Notes: generated by a model not told the origin, from the sequence alone. 64,000 nt of DNA from Desulfosporosinus nitroreducens (GCF_023897015.1 NZ_JAMHFY010000016.1:1-64000), one strand, 5' to 3'. Positions 36,520 through 46,551 are shown, numbered from the stretch's first letter. Translations and numbers: made by a program.

Positions 36520-38355
36520 TCAGTCTGCTTTTACTTCGCTCAAGCTCGCTCCCTTTAGAAATAAACGTTCAATGTTCTTTTCAACGGCTGGATCGAGAAT
36601 TAATGGCGGTGCATGGTGAGGCTTTTTGCGGGCATCAATGATCATATTGTCACAGGCCCAGTGCTTGTTTTCATAGTAACTATTAACCCCATAGATATCA
36701 TGTGAAGGATTACTTCGCGTAAATGTCGCCCATAAAAAGTTATTTAGAGAGCCACTGATAAATGAACTATCATCACAAAGGATAATCATTGGACAAGTTG
36801 GCATTTCACCTCTTGTCTGTATAGCCAAGCTTAACTCGTCTAATTCCTTTTGTGCTTGCGGATAGTTTATAAACTCTGGTCCTTCGATCGCAACAATCCC
36901 TGGCATTACTAAACATGGATTCTTAAAGGCCTGCAAATCTTTCAACTGTTCTGGGACTGCTCTGCACACATCTCTTTTTTGATCACCATAGGCGGCGATA
37001 ACCACCTTGCTGCCTGAGTTTAAACCTGTTCCCGAATAATCAAGGGTATCGATTGTTGTATTAGTTTGGAAATGAATGTCACGATGCAGATCAATTCGTT
37101 CGAGTATATATGTTAAGAATTCTACTTCTCGATGGGTATCTAAAGGTTGATTCTCTTCGGCCGTAATAAATAAATATTTAGCGAGACTTACATGCCCTGT
37201 ACCTAAAATGCGGTTAGCGATAGTGAGAAGTTCAGTCGGTTGTTTGACGATTTGATACGGCGTATAGCGTTCGCTTCCAATCGCAAATAGTAAAGGATGA
37301 ACTCCTGCAGCATCTACAGCATGAACTTCTTTCACACCAGGAATTTCTTGTTTAATTGCATGTCCCGTTAACCCATGGATAAGATCGCCGAAAGCAGTAT
37401 CTTCTTGAGGTGGACGACCAACAACTGTAAACGGCCAGATCGCATTTGGCTTGGCAAATACTTTATGTACCCTCAGGAAAGGAAAATGGTGAATAAGACT
37501 ATAATAGCCTAAATGATCACCAAAAGGCCCTTCTGGCTTTGTTTCACCTGGATGAACTTCGCCTGTAATAACAAAATCAGCATCAAGGCTAATGCAATAA
37601 CCATCAACATAGCTGTAACGAAAACGACGTCCAGCAATCAAACCGGCAAACGTCATCTCACTTAGACCCTCTGGTAATGGCATGACTGCTGCCAGGGTAT
37701 GAGCAGGAGGACCTCCAATAAATATACTGACTTTTAACGGAACACCAAGCTTTTTTGCCTTTTCTTGGTGAATGCCGATTCCGCGGTGGATTTGATAGTG
37801 TAAACCAACTTCTTTATTTTGTTCATAATCGTTACCGCTAAGCTGAACACGGTACATACCTAAATTGCTGTTCATAATCCCTGGTTTTTCCGGATCTTCT
37901 GTATAAACTTGAGGCAAAGTTATAAACGCACCGCCATCATCTGGCCAATGGTGAATAAGCGGAAGATCAGAAATTCGTATTTCATTGAACCCAGTCAAAG
38001 TGTTATTTGCTTTTTTCAAAGGCAATGCCTTGGAAGCCGCCAATCCTGAACTGAAATGTTTAAAGGGATTTTTCAATGCCTTCATTGGATCATTGCGCAA
38101 CGCGATCACGTCCTGTGTCGCCCCTAGCGTATTCCGAAAAATAAACTTACTTCTCTCTAAGTTACCGAATAAATTAGATACTGCTCGGAAATTCGAGCCT
38201 TTTACATTTTCAAATAACAGTGCAGGGCCACCGGCAGCATGGACTCTCATATGTATAGCTGCCATTTCAAGATAAGGGTCGACTTCTTCACGAATCCGAA
38301 CCAATTGACCAGCCTTTTCTAAATCAAGAATACATTCATCTAAATTATGATACAT
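36520..38355 (-). CDS. UbiD-family decarboxylase (prenylated-FMN dependent)
   Basis: 611 aa, the long UbiD form. Recognisable segments: ALLFENVKGSNFRAVSNLFGN, YRVQLSGNDYEQNKEVGLHYQIHRG with prFMN/Mn-binding residues, FIGGPPAHTLAAVMPLPEG, and EVHPGETKPEGPFGDHLGYY with the catalytic Glu. It removes or adds CO2 on aromatic or unsaturated acids, for example in menaquinone or aromatic-acid metabolism. No UbiX partner is in the window, so prFMN comes from elsewhere. GGGAG before the ATG. Confidence 0.88.
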   Translation of the reverse strand: MYHNLDECILDLEKAGQLVRIREEVDPYLEMAAIHMRVHAAGGPALLFENVKGSNFRAVSNLFGNLERSKFIFRNTLGATQDVIALRNDPMKALKNPFKHFSSGLAASKALPLKKANNTLTGFNEIRISDLPLIHHWPDDGGAFITLPQVYTEDPEKPGIMNSNLGMYRVQLSGNDYEQNKEVGLHYQIHRGIGIHQEKAKKLGVPLKVSIFIGGPPAHTLAAVMPLPEGLSEMTFAGLIAGRRFRYSYVDGYCISLDADFVITGEVHPGETKPEGPFGDHLGYYSLIHHFPFLRVHKVFAKPNAIWPFTVVGRPPQEDTAFGDLIHGLTGHAIKQEIPGVKEVHAVDAAGVHPLLFAIGSERYTPYQIVKQPTELLTIANRILGTGHVSLAKYLFITAEENQPLDTHREVEFLTYILERIDLHRDIHFQTNTTIDTLDYSGTGLNSGSKVVIAAYGDQKRDVCRAVPEQLKDLQAFKNPCLVMPGIVAIEGPEFINYPQAQKELDELSLAIQTRGEMPTCPMIILCDDSSFISGSLNNFLWATFTRSNPSHDIYGVNSYYENKHWACDNMIIDARKKPHHAPPLILDPAVEKNIERLFLKGASLSEVKAD

Positions 38356-38492
38356 TCTTCACTACTCCCATTTCTAATCCTCGTTAAGCTTAATTATACC
38401 CCGTCTAGTGTTCTCTCAGTTATTGTTTCACGTTCTATTGTACTATATAGCTCGTAATATCGCCTATTGGTAATATGAAAAGGCGTAAAAAA

Positions 38493-38520
38493 AACGAGGT
38501 CTCGTTTTAAGAGCCTCGTT
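38493..38520 (-). terminator. Terminator of helD
   Basis: Minus strand AACGAGGCTC / GAGACCTCGTT followed by eight T. Confidence 0.8.
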
Positions 38521-38598
38521 ATTTCATAATTAATTGAAATCAGGATTGCAATTGTCAGGTAGCTTTTATTACGCTTCTGATTATCCGGTTCTTCACAG

Positions 38599-40827
38599 TT
38601 AAATCAACAGACTTTTATCTCCTTTATAATAAATAACGAGCCGATGGAGCGCTCGCGTACAGGCAATGTACAGTAATTTTTTATCAAAATCACTCGAATA
38701 GTTCTCCTTATTAACATCGTAAACGATCACAACATCAAATTCTAATCCCTTCGCCATATATGATGGAATGACCAATGCACCTTTTATTACTTCTCCGCCC
38801 CGGGGTTTAATAAGGGTAATTTGCACTGATTTTTTCAACCGACAATACACCTTTTCTGCATCATTTTGAGTTTTACATATTACAGCTATGGATTCATACC
38901 CTTGTTCTGTATACATAGCAATATCCCCGATGATCGCCTCATCCATCGATTCAAATGTTTCTTGATGAAGAACCAAGGGTTCCTCACCATGCCGTTCAAT
39001 AGAACAATAATTTTGTTTGGCACCTTCACTCAGAAGCTTCTGCGTGAAAGTGTTGATTTCAAGAGTTGATCTATACCCTTTATCTAATGATAGCTTAATC
39101 GTTTTATTTTTGCTGAGTATCTCAGAAATATCATCATAGTGTGAACGGTTAATCGTCTTTTCAATCGTCTGCTGAATGTCTCCCAATACCGTATAAGTCG
39201 CGTTTTTGTACAAAAGCTTAAAAACCTCATATTGCAGGGGTGAATAGTCCTGAGCTTCATCAATGACCACATGTTTGATCTCGGAAAACAAATCATTTCC
39301 TTCGATTTTTAACTTAAGATAAAGAAGTGGTGCATAATCCTCATAGTGCACTTGTCCTTTTCGAAGATTTTCTTGGGTTGTTGTAACTATTTCTTCAATA
39401 TTCTCTGGGAGTTCTAGACCTTTCGATAACTTAACCAAAAGCCCACGGTTATTGAAAAGCAGCTCATATAACTGACTATAATCAACGTTCGTAAATCTTT
39501 GAATTCGTTCCCTAAATGCCTTGGCTTGTTTAATAGCTAATAATCGGCTGAATGACTTTATCTCAAATTCATGCCCTTCACTTTTTTCAACAATCTTTTC
39601 CAAGCGTTTGAGTCTATTTCTCTGTAAGGGGTGGACCTTTTCCAAGAGTGTCTTTTCGATTATTTTGAGCTGTTTTGCCATCGGAATACCAATTTCATTG
39701 TGTAAAAAACGGTTCTTTAGCTGTTGCCTTGTCGTAATAATCGTTCCGTTGTAATATACATCTTCAAAAACAATGAGCTGATGCCCATAATGCCATAATA
39801 GTCTATCAAGAATTTGCTTAAAGATCCTCGAACCTTTAAAATCGATGCTTTGCCGCCTTTGGTCTCCTACGATCTTCGCTCGGGAATGTATCAATGTTTC
39901 AAGCTGCATATCTCTAGTTTCTTCACCAAACCTGCCTTTAAAAGCATCTAGTACTAGATCATCAAAAATGCTTTGTCTCACATTTTCCTCTCCGAGCTCG
40001 GGGAGGACACTAGAAATATAGTGACTAAAAACAATGTTAGGGGAAATTATGATGACATTATTAGATTGCAGATTGGAATTAAGACCTTCATAAAGGAGGA
40101 AGGCAATCCTATGCAAGGCAATCGAAGTTTTTCCACTCCCCGCTACACCTTGTACGATTAAAAGCTCATGGTCCCTATCCCTAATAATTACATCTTGTTC
40201 CTTCTGAATAGTTTCTATAATATTTTTCATTTTGGCGGAAGTATTATGACTTAATACTTCCTGCAGTATTTCGTCGGTAATCCTGACACTACAATCAAAA
40301 AAATATTTTAGCTTAGAATTTCGAATTTGATACTGCCTTTTTAATGAAACATCTCCCCGACTAATCCCTATCGGAGTGTCATACATCGCTTCTCCTAGTT
40401 CATACCTATAAAATATGCTTGAAATGGGAGCACGCCAATCATAAACGTATACGTGACCTGTATCCCTATCCATTAAATTGTAAAGTCCAATGTATATTTT
40501 CTCTTTTTCACTGAAACCCTTTTCTGTAAAGTCAAACCGTCCAAAGTAAGGCGAGCTTATCATTTTCTTAAGCTTCTTAATACGCCTTGAATTGTAATTT
40601 GAGATCTGATTATTAACTGGCGTGAGATATAAACTAATATCAACAAGACTCTCAAAGTCACTTGAAATATGAACGGTGTTTTCATACATATCCTTTCTAG
40701 CTGCAATTAAATCACTCTTTTTCTCTACTAAATCAATCTCTTCCTTTTCCATTTCTTCGTTAATAAAGGCTATTGTTTTAGTAAGATACTCAATTTCCTC
40801 TTGATGATTTTCTTGAAAACTGTCCAT
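38599..40827 (-). CDS. helD: HelD-like UvrD/Rep-family helicase (RNA polymerase recycling)
   Basis: 742 aa. An N-terminal coiled-coil arm (residues 1-50, rich in E/K) enters the RNA polymerase channel in known HelD proteins. Next come Walker A GVAGSGKTS (227-234), Walker B VVIDEAQDYS (about 510) and GDIQQTI, then C-terminal SF1 motifs (KGYRSTLEIN; MAKGLEFDVVIV; YIACTRALHRL). HelD removes stalled RNA polymerase from DNA. AGGAG before the ATG. Single gene with its own terminator. Confidence 0.88.
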   Translation of the reverse strand: MDSFQENHQEEIEYLTKTIAFINEEMEKEEIDLVEKKSDLIAARKDMYENTVHISSDFESLVDISLYLTPVNNQISNYNSRRIKKLKKMISSPYFGRFDFTEKGFSEKEKIYIGLYNLMDRDTGHVYVYDWRAPISSIFYRYELGEAMYDTPIGISRGDVSLKRQYQIRNSKLKYFFDCSVRITDEILQEVLSHNTSAKMKNIIETIQKEQDVIIRDRDHELLIVQGVAGSGKTSIALHRIAFLLYEGLNSNLQSNNVIIISPNIVFSHYISSVLPELGEENVRQSIFDDLVLDAFKGRFGEETRDMQLETLIHSRAKIVGDQRRQSIDFKGSRIFKQILDRLLWHYGHQLIVFEDVYYNGTIITTRQQLKNRFLHNEIGIPMAKQLKIIEKTLLEKVHPLQRNRLKRLEKIVEKSEGHEFEIKSFSRLLAIKQAKAFRERIQRFTNVDYSQLYELLFNNRGLLVKLSKGLELPENIEEIVTTTQENLRKGQVHYEDYAPLLYLKLKIEGNDLFSEIKHVVIDEAQDYSPLQYEVFKLLYKNATYTVLGDIQQTIEKTINRSHYDDISEILSKNKTIKLSLDKGYRSTLEINTFTQKLLSEGAKQNYCSIERHGEEPLVLHQETFESMDEAIIGDIAMYTEQGYESIAVICKTQNDAEKVYCRLKKSVQITLIKPRGGEVIKGALVIPSYMAKGLEFDVVIVYDVNKENYSSDFDKKLLYIACTRALHRLVIYYKGDKSLLI

Positions 40828-40975
40828 TAAATCACACTCCTAAAACTCAGAATCCTTAAAACCCATTTGACATCATCTAGACTTTGTGATATGATATTAG
40901 TAAGGGAAATAAAGATAATATGGGTTTTTTATGTCTATTTTTTATTATACAACAATAACGTCTTCAAGTATAGTC

Positions 40976-41065
40976 GAAGTGAGAATATCTTTCTTGTCTA
41001 TTCTCGCTTCTCTTGTAAGATGTTAAAATTATACCGCAAAAAGCCAGCTTTGAAGCTGGCTTTTT
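40976..41065 (+). terminator. Two hairpins, second a perfect terminator
   Basis: GAAGTGAGAATA/TATTCTCGCTTC (40976-41010), then AAAAAGCCAGCTT/AAGCTGGCTTTTT (41038-41065). No gene upstream on the plus strand explains them. A TTGACA..TATGAT-like promoter near 40867-40900 could make a short untranslated RNA of about 160 bases ending here. Confidence 0.45.
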
Positions 41066-41113
41066 GTTAGCAAATTGTCTTTAATCAAAACCATTTTTTT
41101 CGCAGTATAATAT

Positions 41114-41229
41114 GTGAAATTATTATCACCGAAAGATAATGCTCCATTTGCTGATCAAGACTGCGCTGAAGCTGTTGAGAATATGTTATTAGTCGCTACA
41201 GCTTTAGGGCTTGGCACACGCTATATCGT
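41114..41229 (+). pseudogene. Nitroreductase fragment
   Basis: The frame SPKDNAPFADQDCAEAVENMLLVATALGLGTRYI matches the flavin-binding helix region of nitroreductase-family proteins. Only about 35 residues remain, with no start domain before it and unrelated sequence after. A relic of a deleted gene. The AAAGTCG/CGACTTT hairpin at 41280-41302 follows. Confidence 0.65.
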
Positions 41230-41417
41230 TTCTCGATTGAAAGTCGTTGTAATGATTTTTTTAAATACCCGACAAAACAAAAGTCGCCTTATGGACGACT
41301 TTATTTTTATAAAACGTTATTAAAGGCATCATTACTGCATATATATTTGTAATAGACATAATTATCATATTTGCGGGCATGCAGCCAAATTTCTCTCTGA
41401 AGGGAGGAAGTTGGATC

Positions 41418-41519
41418 ATGAAAACATATGAAACGTTAATGATTGCCATCGGATCCTGTTCATTACTAGTTAGTTTGCTAGTTTTAATCGTGGAGGTGAT
41501 AAAAGTTATTGTGAGGTGA
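41418..41519 (+). CDS. Putative holin-like small toxin (type I toxin candidate)
   Basis: 33 aa: MKTYETLMIAIGSC then a hydrophobic stretch and a short positive tail. The opening xTYETLM plus one membrane helix is the signature of the Firmicutes holin-like toxin family (Hol_Tox). GGGAGG precedes the ATG. Immediately after the stop, the DNA folds into GTAGC/GCTAC-type and GATAAGG/CCTTATC hairpins with a T-run, as at type I loci where an antisense RNA overlaps the toxin 3' end. Toxicity is inferred. Confidence 0.65.
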   Translation: MKTYETLMIAIGSCSLLVSLLVLIVEVIKVIVR

Positions 41520-41637
41520 ACTATCTCCTCAGTGGTAAAAAAAGGTAAAAAGTAGCCAGCGCCAAACCGAGCTACTTCTCACCGGCCGATAAGGTTGCCT
41601 TGCTCGCACCGATAAGGACACTCCCTTATCTTTTTTT
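41520..41637. ncRNA. Candidate antisense RNA/3' UTR region of the holin-like toxin
   Basis: Contains AGTAGC...GCTACT (about 41551-41575) and the terminator GATAAGG-ACACTC-CCTTATC-TTTTTTT (41611-41637). The paired layout of toxin and structured tail is typical of TxpA/RatA-like systems. Strand and limits of any antisense RNA cannot be fixed from sequence alone. Confidence 0.35.
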
Positions 41638-41781
41638 GCCCTGCAATATAATTATGTCGCGTGTCACATTTGTATTACAGATAAAATAAATTTATCTGCT
41701 AACCCCAGTCACCGAGTTAAACACGCGTTCGTCAAATAAATGTAAGCGAGGAGGCACTGGTTCTATTAGACTTCTGTACCC

Positions 41782-42291
41782 TTAAACATCGAGGTGTGAA
41801 TCAATTACTTTCCATGAGATAGTTCCATTATTTATATCGTAACTTAACAGCATATATCCGGAAATATGTCCATCATCAAAATATGCCAATGCCCACCTAT
41901 CAGTAAGAAGGTGTATGTCTTTATCATGATAAAAACCCATTGTGCCACCCATAATACCCTTATAGGGAATCAACTCATTATGCATCTTGAGGTCTGCAAC
42001 AATATCTTTCAGTTGACCTGTATATCCTTTAGCCTGTAATTTAAGCATTGTAGTTTTGTCATAATTTCCTAATTCTAATTTCTCAAGTTCGCTCCTCAAT
42101 CCCGAAGCTTGAGTGGCACAATCTTCATTTTCTTGCTTTAGTCGACTATTGTCGTTAAATAAACTAGTCTTCTTTTCCTCAGCGTTGCTTAACTTTATTT
42201 GGTATTGAAAAATAATGATTAAAGAAACGGCTAAGATTACCGCCATTGAACCAATCCATAGTATTCGCTCTTTGTTTTTCATATCCTCCAT
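41782..42291 (-). CDS. Membrane-anchored coiled-coil hypothetical protein
   Basis: 169 aa. One membrane helix (about residues 10-28), a coiled coil (30-75; KLSNAEEKKTSLFNDNSRLKQE), and a C-terminal globular domain of about 80 residues with WALAYFDDGHISGYMLLSYD. The start may be M4, just after GGAGG. Neighbours are also small membrane proteins. Family not recognised. Confidence 0.6.
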   Translation of the reverse strand: MEDMKNKERILWIGSMAVILAVSLIIIFQYQIKLSNAEEKKTSLFNDNSRLKQENEDCATQASGLRSELEKLELGNYDKTTMLKLQAKGYTGQLKDIVADLKMHNELIPYKGIMGGTMGFYHDKDIHLLTDRWALAYFDDGHISGYMLLSYDINNGTISWKVIDSHLDV

Positions 42292-42420
42292 CCCCTTCTC
42301 AAGTTAAGCTCTGTTCGAAAAAGTTTTGTTAATGTTGCAGTTTTTTAGGACGTTATCATTATAATTCCTTTATTGACTTACTAAGGGCGGCCCAGAGTTC
42401 TTGAGCACCTGGGTCCTGCA

Positions 42421-42945
42421 TTAATCCTCTTCTTCTTTCTTTAATCCCGCAGTCCTAATTGCCTTTAGGAAGTTGACTAAACCCTTTGAGCTGAGAAAAA
42501 TCCATAAACCCACGATTAATTGGGTTATGTCTCCTCCTGCTCCAAGTAATATTTCTGCTGTAGAAATGTTTATTCCTCGACTACTCTTGGTATAAAAAAT
42601 TGCGATTACTGAAACTAGCCTAGGCAATGAATTACCTACAAAAAATAGACCGAGAACTGAAAATGCAATTCTTTGAATATCACTAGCACTTATCCTTATC
42701 CCATCGTTAAAATGAGTTTCCTTCTTTACAATAACTACCGATAACTTACTCGATAGAAGCCATAGTAAAACTCCGAAAAGAATATACATTAACGGATAAC
42801 TGATATTCAGTAAATTTTCACGAGTCATTTGATGTGACATTGCGACAGCAAAAGAAAGAACATTGGTTGATACGTTAATCCCTTGAATAATCATGTAAAT
42901 ACTAAGAATCTTACAAGCAAGACTTGCTACCTCACGGTTACTCAC
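42421..42945 (-). CDS. Hypothetical membrane protein, four helices
   Basis: 174 aa from the GTG at 42945, which follows GGGGGAGG. Hydrophobic segments near residues 10-30, 45-65, 90-110 and 130-150, and a charged C-terminal end (KKEEED). No catalytic motif. Family not recognised. Confidence 0.6.
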   Translation of the reverse strand: MSNREVASLACKILSIYMIIQGINVSTNVLSFAVAMSHQMTRENLLNISYPLMYILFGVLLWLLSSKLSVVIVKKETHFNDGIRISASDIQRIAFSVLGLFFVGNSLPRLVSVIAIFYTKSSRGINISTAEILLGAGGDITQLIVGLWIFLSSKGLVNFLKAIRTAGLKKEEED

Positions 42946-43152
42946 TCTTCCTCCCCCTTTATTTAAAATAGAACTTGCCGCTGACACAAAATCAGTTCTA
43001 AGCAATAAGTAATTATCGAATAATTCCTAATTGTCATCGAAAAGGTTTGTCTCTGTTTATACTATATTCTAGATTTGCGGCGAAACATGGCGAAAAAGCG
43101 AAGTGACTCCTAAGGGCCTCCGTAATATTTTTGACCTTTGGTTCCTGTAGGA

Positions 43153-43500
43153 CTACTTATCTCCTTCTTCAGGTACAATACAGATGAAAGCAAATCTTCC
43201 CTCGCCAGTATTTGTAAACTGATGCAACTCATTGCTAGGTACAAAAGCAAACGAACCTGCTTCTAACGCATAATCCTGTCCATCTAAATACAAAGACCCT
43301 GTACCTTCGAGAATGTAATTTATATGCGGCCAAGGGTGAGTATGGCGAGGAGTATAGCCTCCCTGACCCAGCTCAAATTCGCGCATAACATAGCCTTCCC
43401 ACCCTTGCCCAGGAGAAATAAGTACTTTCTTGACGGCATTTTTTATTTGATCATTGTCTATAGGTGTTCCTAAAACTTCCCGGTTATGACTTACTATCAT
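43153..43500 (-). CDS. Cupin-domain protein
   Basis: 115 aa single cupin barrel. Motif 1 HTHPWPHINYILEG and motif 2 FVPSNELHQFTN give the metal-binding His residues. GGAGGTAG precedes the ATG. Substrate unknown; small single-domain cupins act as isomerases, dioxygenases or sensors. Stands alone. Confidence 0.85.
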   Translation of the reverse strand: MIVSHNREVLGTPIDNDQIKNAVKKVLISPGQGWEGYVMREFELGQGGYTPRHTHPWPHINYILEGTGSLYLDGQDYALEAGSFAFVPSNELHQFTNTGEGRFAFICIVPEEGDK

Positions 43501-43656
43501 TTTTCTACCTCCCTAAATACATCATTCATCCTTGAAATCTTTCGCTTGATTCTCGTTCAATTATTTAAATTGGTTCTACTGTACGCTTGATTTAAACAAA
43601 CCATATTATAACTTTCCTCACCAGATACTAAATTCCTCTAATACATTGCTTAACAG

Positions 43657-43715
43657 CATAAAAAAGCAGGCTGACGTTAACCTCTTAGGAGTTAACGTCA
43701 GCCTGCTTTTTTATG
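43657..43715. terminator. Long bidirectional terminator
   Basis: 25-base perfect arms, CATAAAAAAGCAGGCTGACG... and its complement, around CTCTTAGGA. A-tract on one side and T-tract on the other allow termination in both directions. Confidence 0.8.
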
Positions 43716-43744
43716 AGTGGAGCGCTATTCTACAAAATAGCACG

Positions 43745-44212
43745 TTATTTTTTGTGAAACCTACATGGCCTTAATAAATATGCCCTTAAACTATTAGCTA
43801 AAGTTATCAGCTTTTTAGGTTTGGCAATTAAAAAAATCACACCTGCTGTTAAAAGGATACAGAGCACCTGGATAAGTCTCTTAACCGAAGTAGCACTAGT
43901 CAATAGCACAGGATTTGATGGTTCTGAAACACGTTGTACTTTTAAAGTTCCTTGCCAATACTTCGGCTTGATTGACAAACTCATTGCTGGGGGAGGAATT
44001 TTTCGGTAAGATCTGCTGAGAACTACACTACTGGAAGAGAGTCGTTTTGTTGTGCTTTTAACCGAATATGTAGAGCTTCCAATTATGTTCGCCTTTGAAA
44101 CCGGACAAGCATGAACTATCCCGGTCGAATCCTTTTGCAGTATCACAACACTTGTAAATGGACATTGGTGTCCCTTCCTGTTATCTGACCTGATAAAACT
44201 TTTGTTTAACAT
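43745..44212 (-). CDS. Hypothetical protein with C-terminal membrane helix
   Basis: 155 aa from the ATG at 44212, which follows GGAGG. The N-terminal 100 residues are basic and Ser/Thr-rich; a membrane helix lies around 118-135 (LIQVLCILLTAGVIFLIA), with a basic tail. Possibly a tail-anchored envelope protein. Family not recognised. Confidence 0.5.
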   Translation of the reverse strand: MLNKSFIRSDNRKGHQCPFTSVVILQKDSTGIVHACPVSKANIIGSSTYSVKSTTKRLSSSSVVLSRSYRKIPPPAMSLSIKPKYWQGTLKVQRVSEPSNPVLLTSATSVKRLIQVLCILLTAGVIFLIAKPKKLITLANSLRAYLLRPCRFHKK

Positions 44213-44496
44213 TGTCAGCCTCCTATATCCGGGCAACAAGTTAAGTAATATTCTAACTTCATCTTATGTCTTCTTATGGTGTAGTGTTCATGTCCTTGTT
44301 AGTCATTCTCTGCAACATTAGTTTAAGCATTGAACCATTGAAACCAGAAGCATTTTATCTCGGAGAGCATATAATAAATAAGACTTGTAAACTTACGACC
44401 ATGATAGCAACGATTGCACATCAAACAAAGACTTCTAGATATACAAAATAGAGGTTAGCTTTGTAATTTCATGGCGTTAAAAGGAGCGGATAAGAA

Positions 44497-45012
44497 GTGG
44501 GAAAAAATAACGCAAACAAAAAGGGTACGGTAATTAAGGCGGCTATGTTTGGAAGTCTAGCAGGAGCAGTGATGGGCCTATTGCTTGCTCCAAAAAGCGG
44601 ACAGGAAATGCGTCAAGATCTAGTCGAACAGGCCCATGCAATCGGAGACAAAGCTGTAGATATTAAAGACAAAGCGCAGAGTGTTTGGCAAAATGTTGAG
44701 GAAAAAACCCAAGTGACGGTTAATAATGGTAAGAGCTGGATTAACAAAGGAAAACAATTAGTTAGTAACCTGAAGACATTAGTATCTGAGATTCAGCAGG
44801 GTGCTTTGACAAAGACTGTTCCTGTTTATGCAACAGAAGAATTTGTTAGTGATAAAGACAGTGAAAGTAATAGTGATATTTATTGTGAAATTGATGCTAA
44901 TTGTGGTACTGGTACTGGTGCTGATATTGAAACAGATACTGATACTGATACTGATTTTGATACCGATATTGATACTGATAATGACAGTGATGATCCAGGA
45001 AAGATATTTTAG
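44497..45012 (+). CDS. YtxH-domain protein with Asp/Thr-rich tail
   Basis: 171 aa. The YtxH motif (AAMFGSLAGAVMGLLLAPKSGQEMRQDL, residues 15-42) forms a short membrane-associated helix followed by amphipathic helices. The last 30 residues are mostly D and T from GATACT-like repeats (about 44927-44990). AAAGGAGCG precedes the GTG. General-stress association is known for the family; the tail looks like recent repeat expansion. Confidence 0.8.
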   Translation: MGKNNANKKGTVIKAAMFGSLAGAVMGLLLAPKSGQEMRQDLVEQAHAIGDKAVDIKDKAQSVWQNVEEKTQVTVNNGKSWINKGKQLVSNLKTLVSEIQQGALTKTVPVYATEEFVSDKDSESNSDIYCEIDANCGTGTGADIETDTDTDTDFDTDIDTDNDSDDPGKIF

Positions 45013-45092
45013 ACCTAAGATAGTATTCTATTGTCTTATGAACAAATACTGGCATTCCTTTTGATACTTAATTAAATATTTAACGGTAGTTG

Positions 45093-45120
45093 AAAAGACA
45101 GTTTGAACTGTCTTTTTTTT
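45093..45120 (+). terminator. Terminator after the YtxH gene
   Basis: AAAAGACAGTT / AACTGTCTTTT with a 2-base loop and a long T-run. Confidence 0.85.
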
Positions 45121-45388
45121 TCGAGTGAGACAATTAAAAGAGTCTTCATATCACCTTACAAAGACTGACCTCATCATCAACAAAATCGAAGGAAAATTAA
45201 ATGATCAATATGCTCATTAGGGATAAGACGTCCTCTCGTGGAATGAGATTCTAACCCTCAATTAAAGCACCTTTTTTAACTTACTACAATATATTAAGTT
45301 AAACAAAGCCGGAAATAGATCATGCTTGTGTAATTTTGACACAAAGATTTCCCTATCTCAGAACTTATCTATTTCGTGGGGGTTATAT

Positions 45389-46282
45389 ATGAATAAGTTA
45401 AAACGCATTTCTAAAGTCTTTGATTCAGCAGACGAAATTTCCTTTGACGACACCTCTAGGATTGTATTAATGAGTGATATCCATAGGGGTGATGGAAGCT
45501 GGGCAGATGATTTTTCAAAGAACCAAAATCTATATTTCGCTGCCTTAACCCATTACTATAATGAAAATTATACTTATATTGAGATTGGTGATGGTGATGA
45601 ACTTTGGAAGAATAAAAAAGCTTCTGACGTTATATACGTACATAGTGATGCATTTTGGCTTCTTTCTAAATTCTTCAATGAGGGCAGGCTGTATTTAATT
45701 TTTGGGAACCATGACATGTGCAAAAAAAGTGACAAATTTGTTAAAAACAATTTGTATCAATACTTTGATGTAAGGGACAAAAAGTACTATCCCTTATTTG
45801 AGAATATTAAGGTTCATGAGGGCCTGGTTTTAAGGCATTCAATGACAGATCACAAGATTCTCTTGATCCATGGGCATCAAGCAAGTTTCATGGATTATGA
45901 AATGTGGAGGTTATCGAGATTCCTGGTTAGATATTTATGGAGACCCCTGGAGCTATTCGGTGTAAATGATCCAACAAGTACAGCCAAAAACTATCATATG
46001 AAAGATGCAGTTGAAAATAAACTTACAGAGTGGGTAATACAGGAAAAACATATGCTTATTGCCGGTCATACTCATAAGCCTATGTTTCCAGAGATCGGTA
46101 ATCCCCAGTATTTTAATGATGGAAGCAGTGTCCATCCTCGTAGTATAACGGCAATTGAAATTGCTGATGGTTTTATTGCACTTGTTAAATGGAATGTCAA
46201 AACAAAGGATGACGGTACATTGTTCATTGGCAGAGAGGTACTAGCGGGGCCAAGAAGATTAAGTGATTACTTTTTATCATAA
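45389..46282 (+). CDS. Metallophosphoesterase (LpxH/UDP-diacylglucosamine hydrolase-like)
   Basis: 297 aa from the ATG at 45389 (GTGGGGG upstream). The binuclear metal motifs appear in order: SDIHRGDG (D30, H32), GDGDELW, GNHDMC, LIHGHQ and AGHTHKP. Related to LpxH-type enzymes, but Gram-positive versions have unknown substrates. Cytoplasmic. No operon partners. Confidence 0.85.
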   Translation: MNKLKRISKVFDSADEISFDDTSRIVLMSDIHRGDGSWADDFSKNQNLYFAALTHYYNENYTYIEIGDGDELWKNKKASDVIYVHSDAFWLLSKFFNEGRLYLIFGNHDMCKKSDKFVKNNLYQYFDVRDKKYYPLFENIKVHEGLVLRHSMTDHKILLIHGHQASFMDYEMWRLSRFLVRYLWRPLELFGVNDPTSTAKNYHMKDAVENKLTEWVIQEKHMLIAGHTHKPMFPEIGNPQYFNDGSSVHPRSITAIEIADGFIALVKWNVKTKDDGTLFIGREVLAGPRRLSDYFLS

Positions 46283-46411
46283 TAACGGGTCCCGTTAAGG
46301 AGTTAAAAACAACGAATCACGTTAAAATTATCATCCTTTTATTTCTTCATCATAGACATATGGTTTTTTCTGCAAGGTATTACGAAGTGGTTAAATTCAA
46401 TTAAAATTCCA

Positions 46412-46551
46412 TTAAGGATATTGATTGCATTCGTTACAGTGTTCTACCTTACGATTGATGGCACAAGCTCTTATTTTACAATGCTTGCAGTTTATGAATA
46501 AATTATTCGATTTACACCCATCGCACTTAGCGAATATGAGGGCTCCCCCCT
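46412..46551 (-). pseudogene. DUF3795 C-terminal fragment
   Basis: Frame ending TAA reads CDGCKSNNLFINCKHCKIRAC...EHCNECNQYP, the metal-binding tail of DUF3795 proteins (CxxC...CxxCxxxxC...CxxC). The N-terminal half is missing and a stop closes the frame upstream. A truncated relic in an otherwise empty 360-base gap. Confidence 0.65.

Noticed and set aside
44266-44451. 61-codon plus-strand frame between two genes
   Set aside because: No ribosome site, unlikely composition, no family resemblance.
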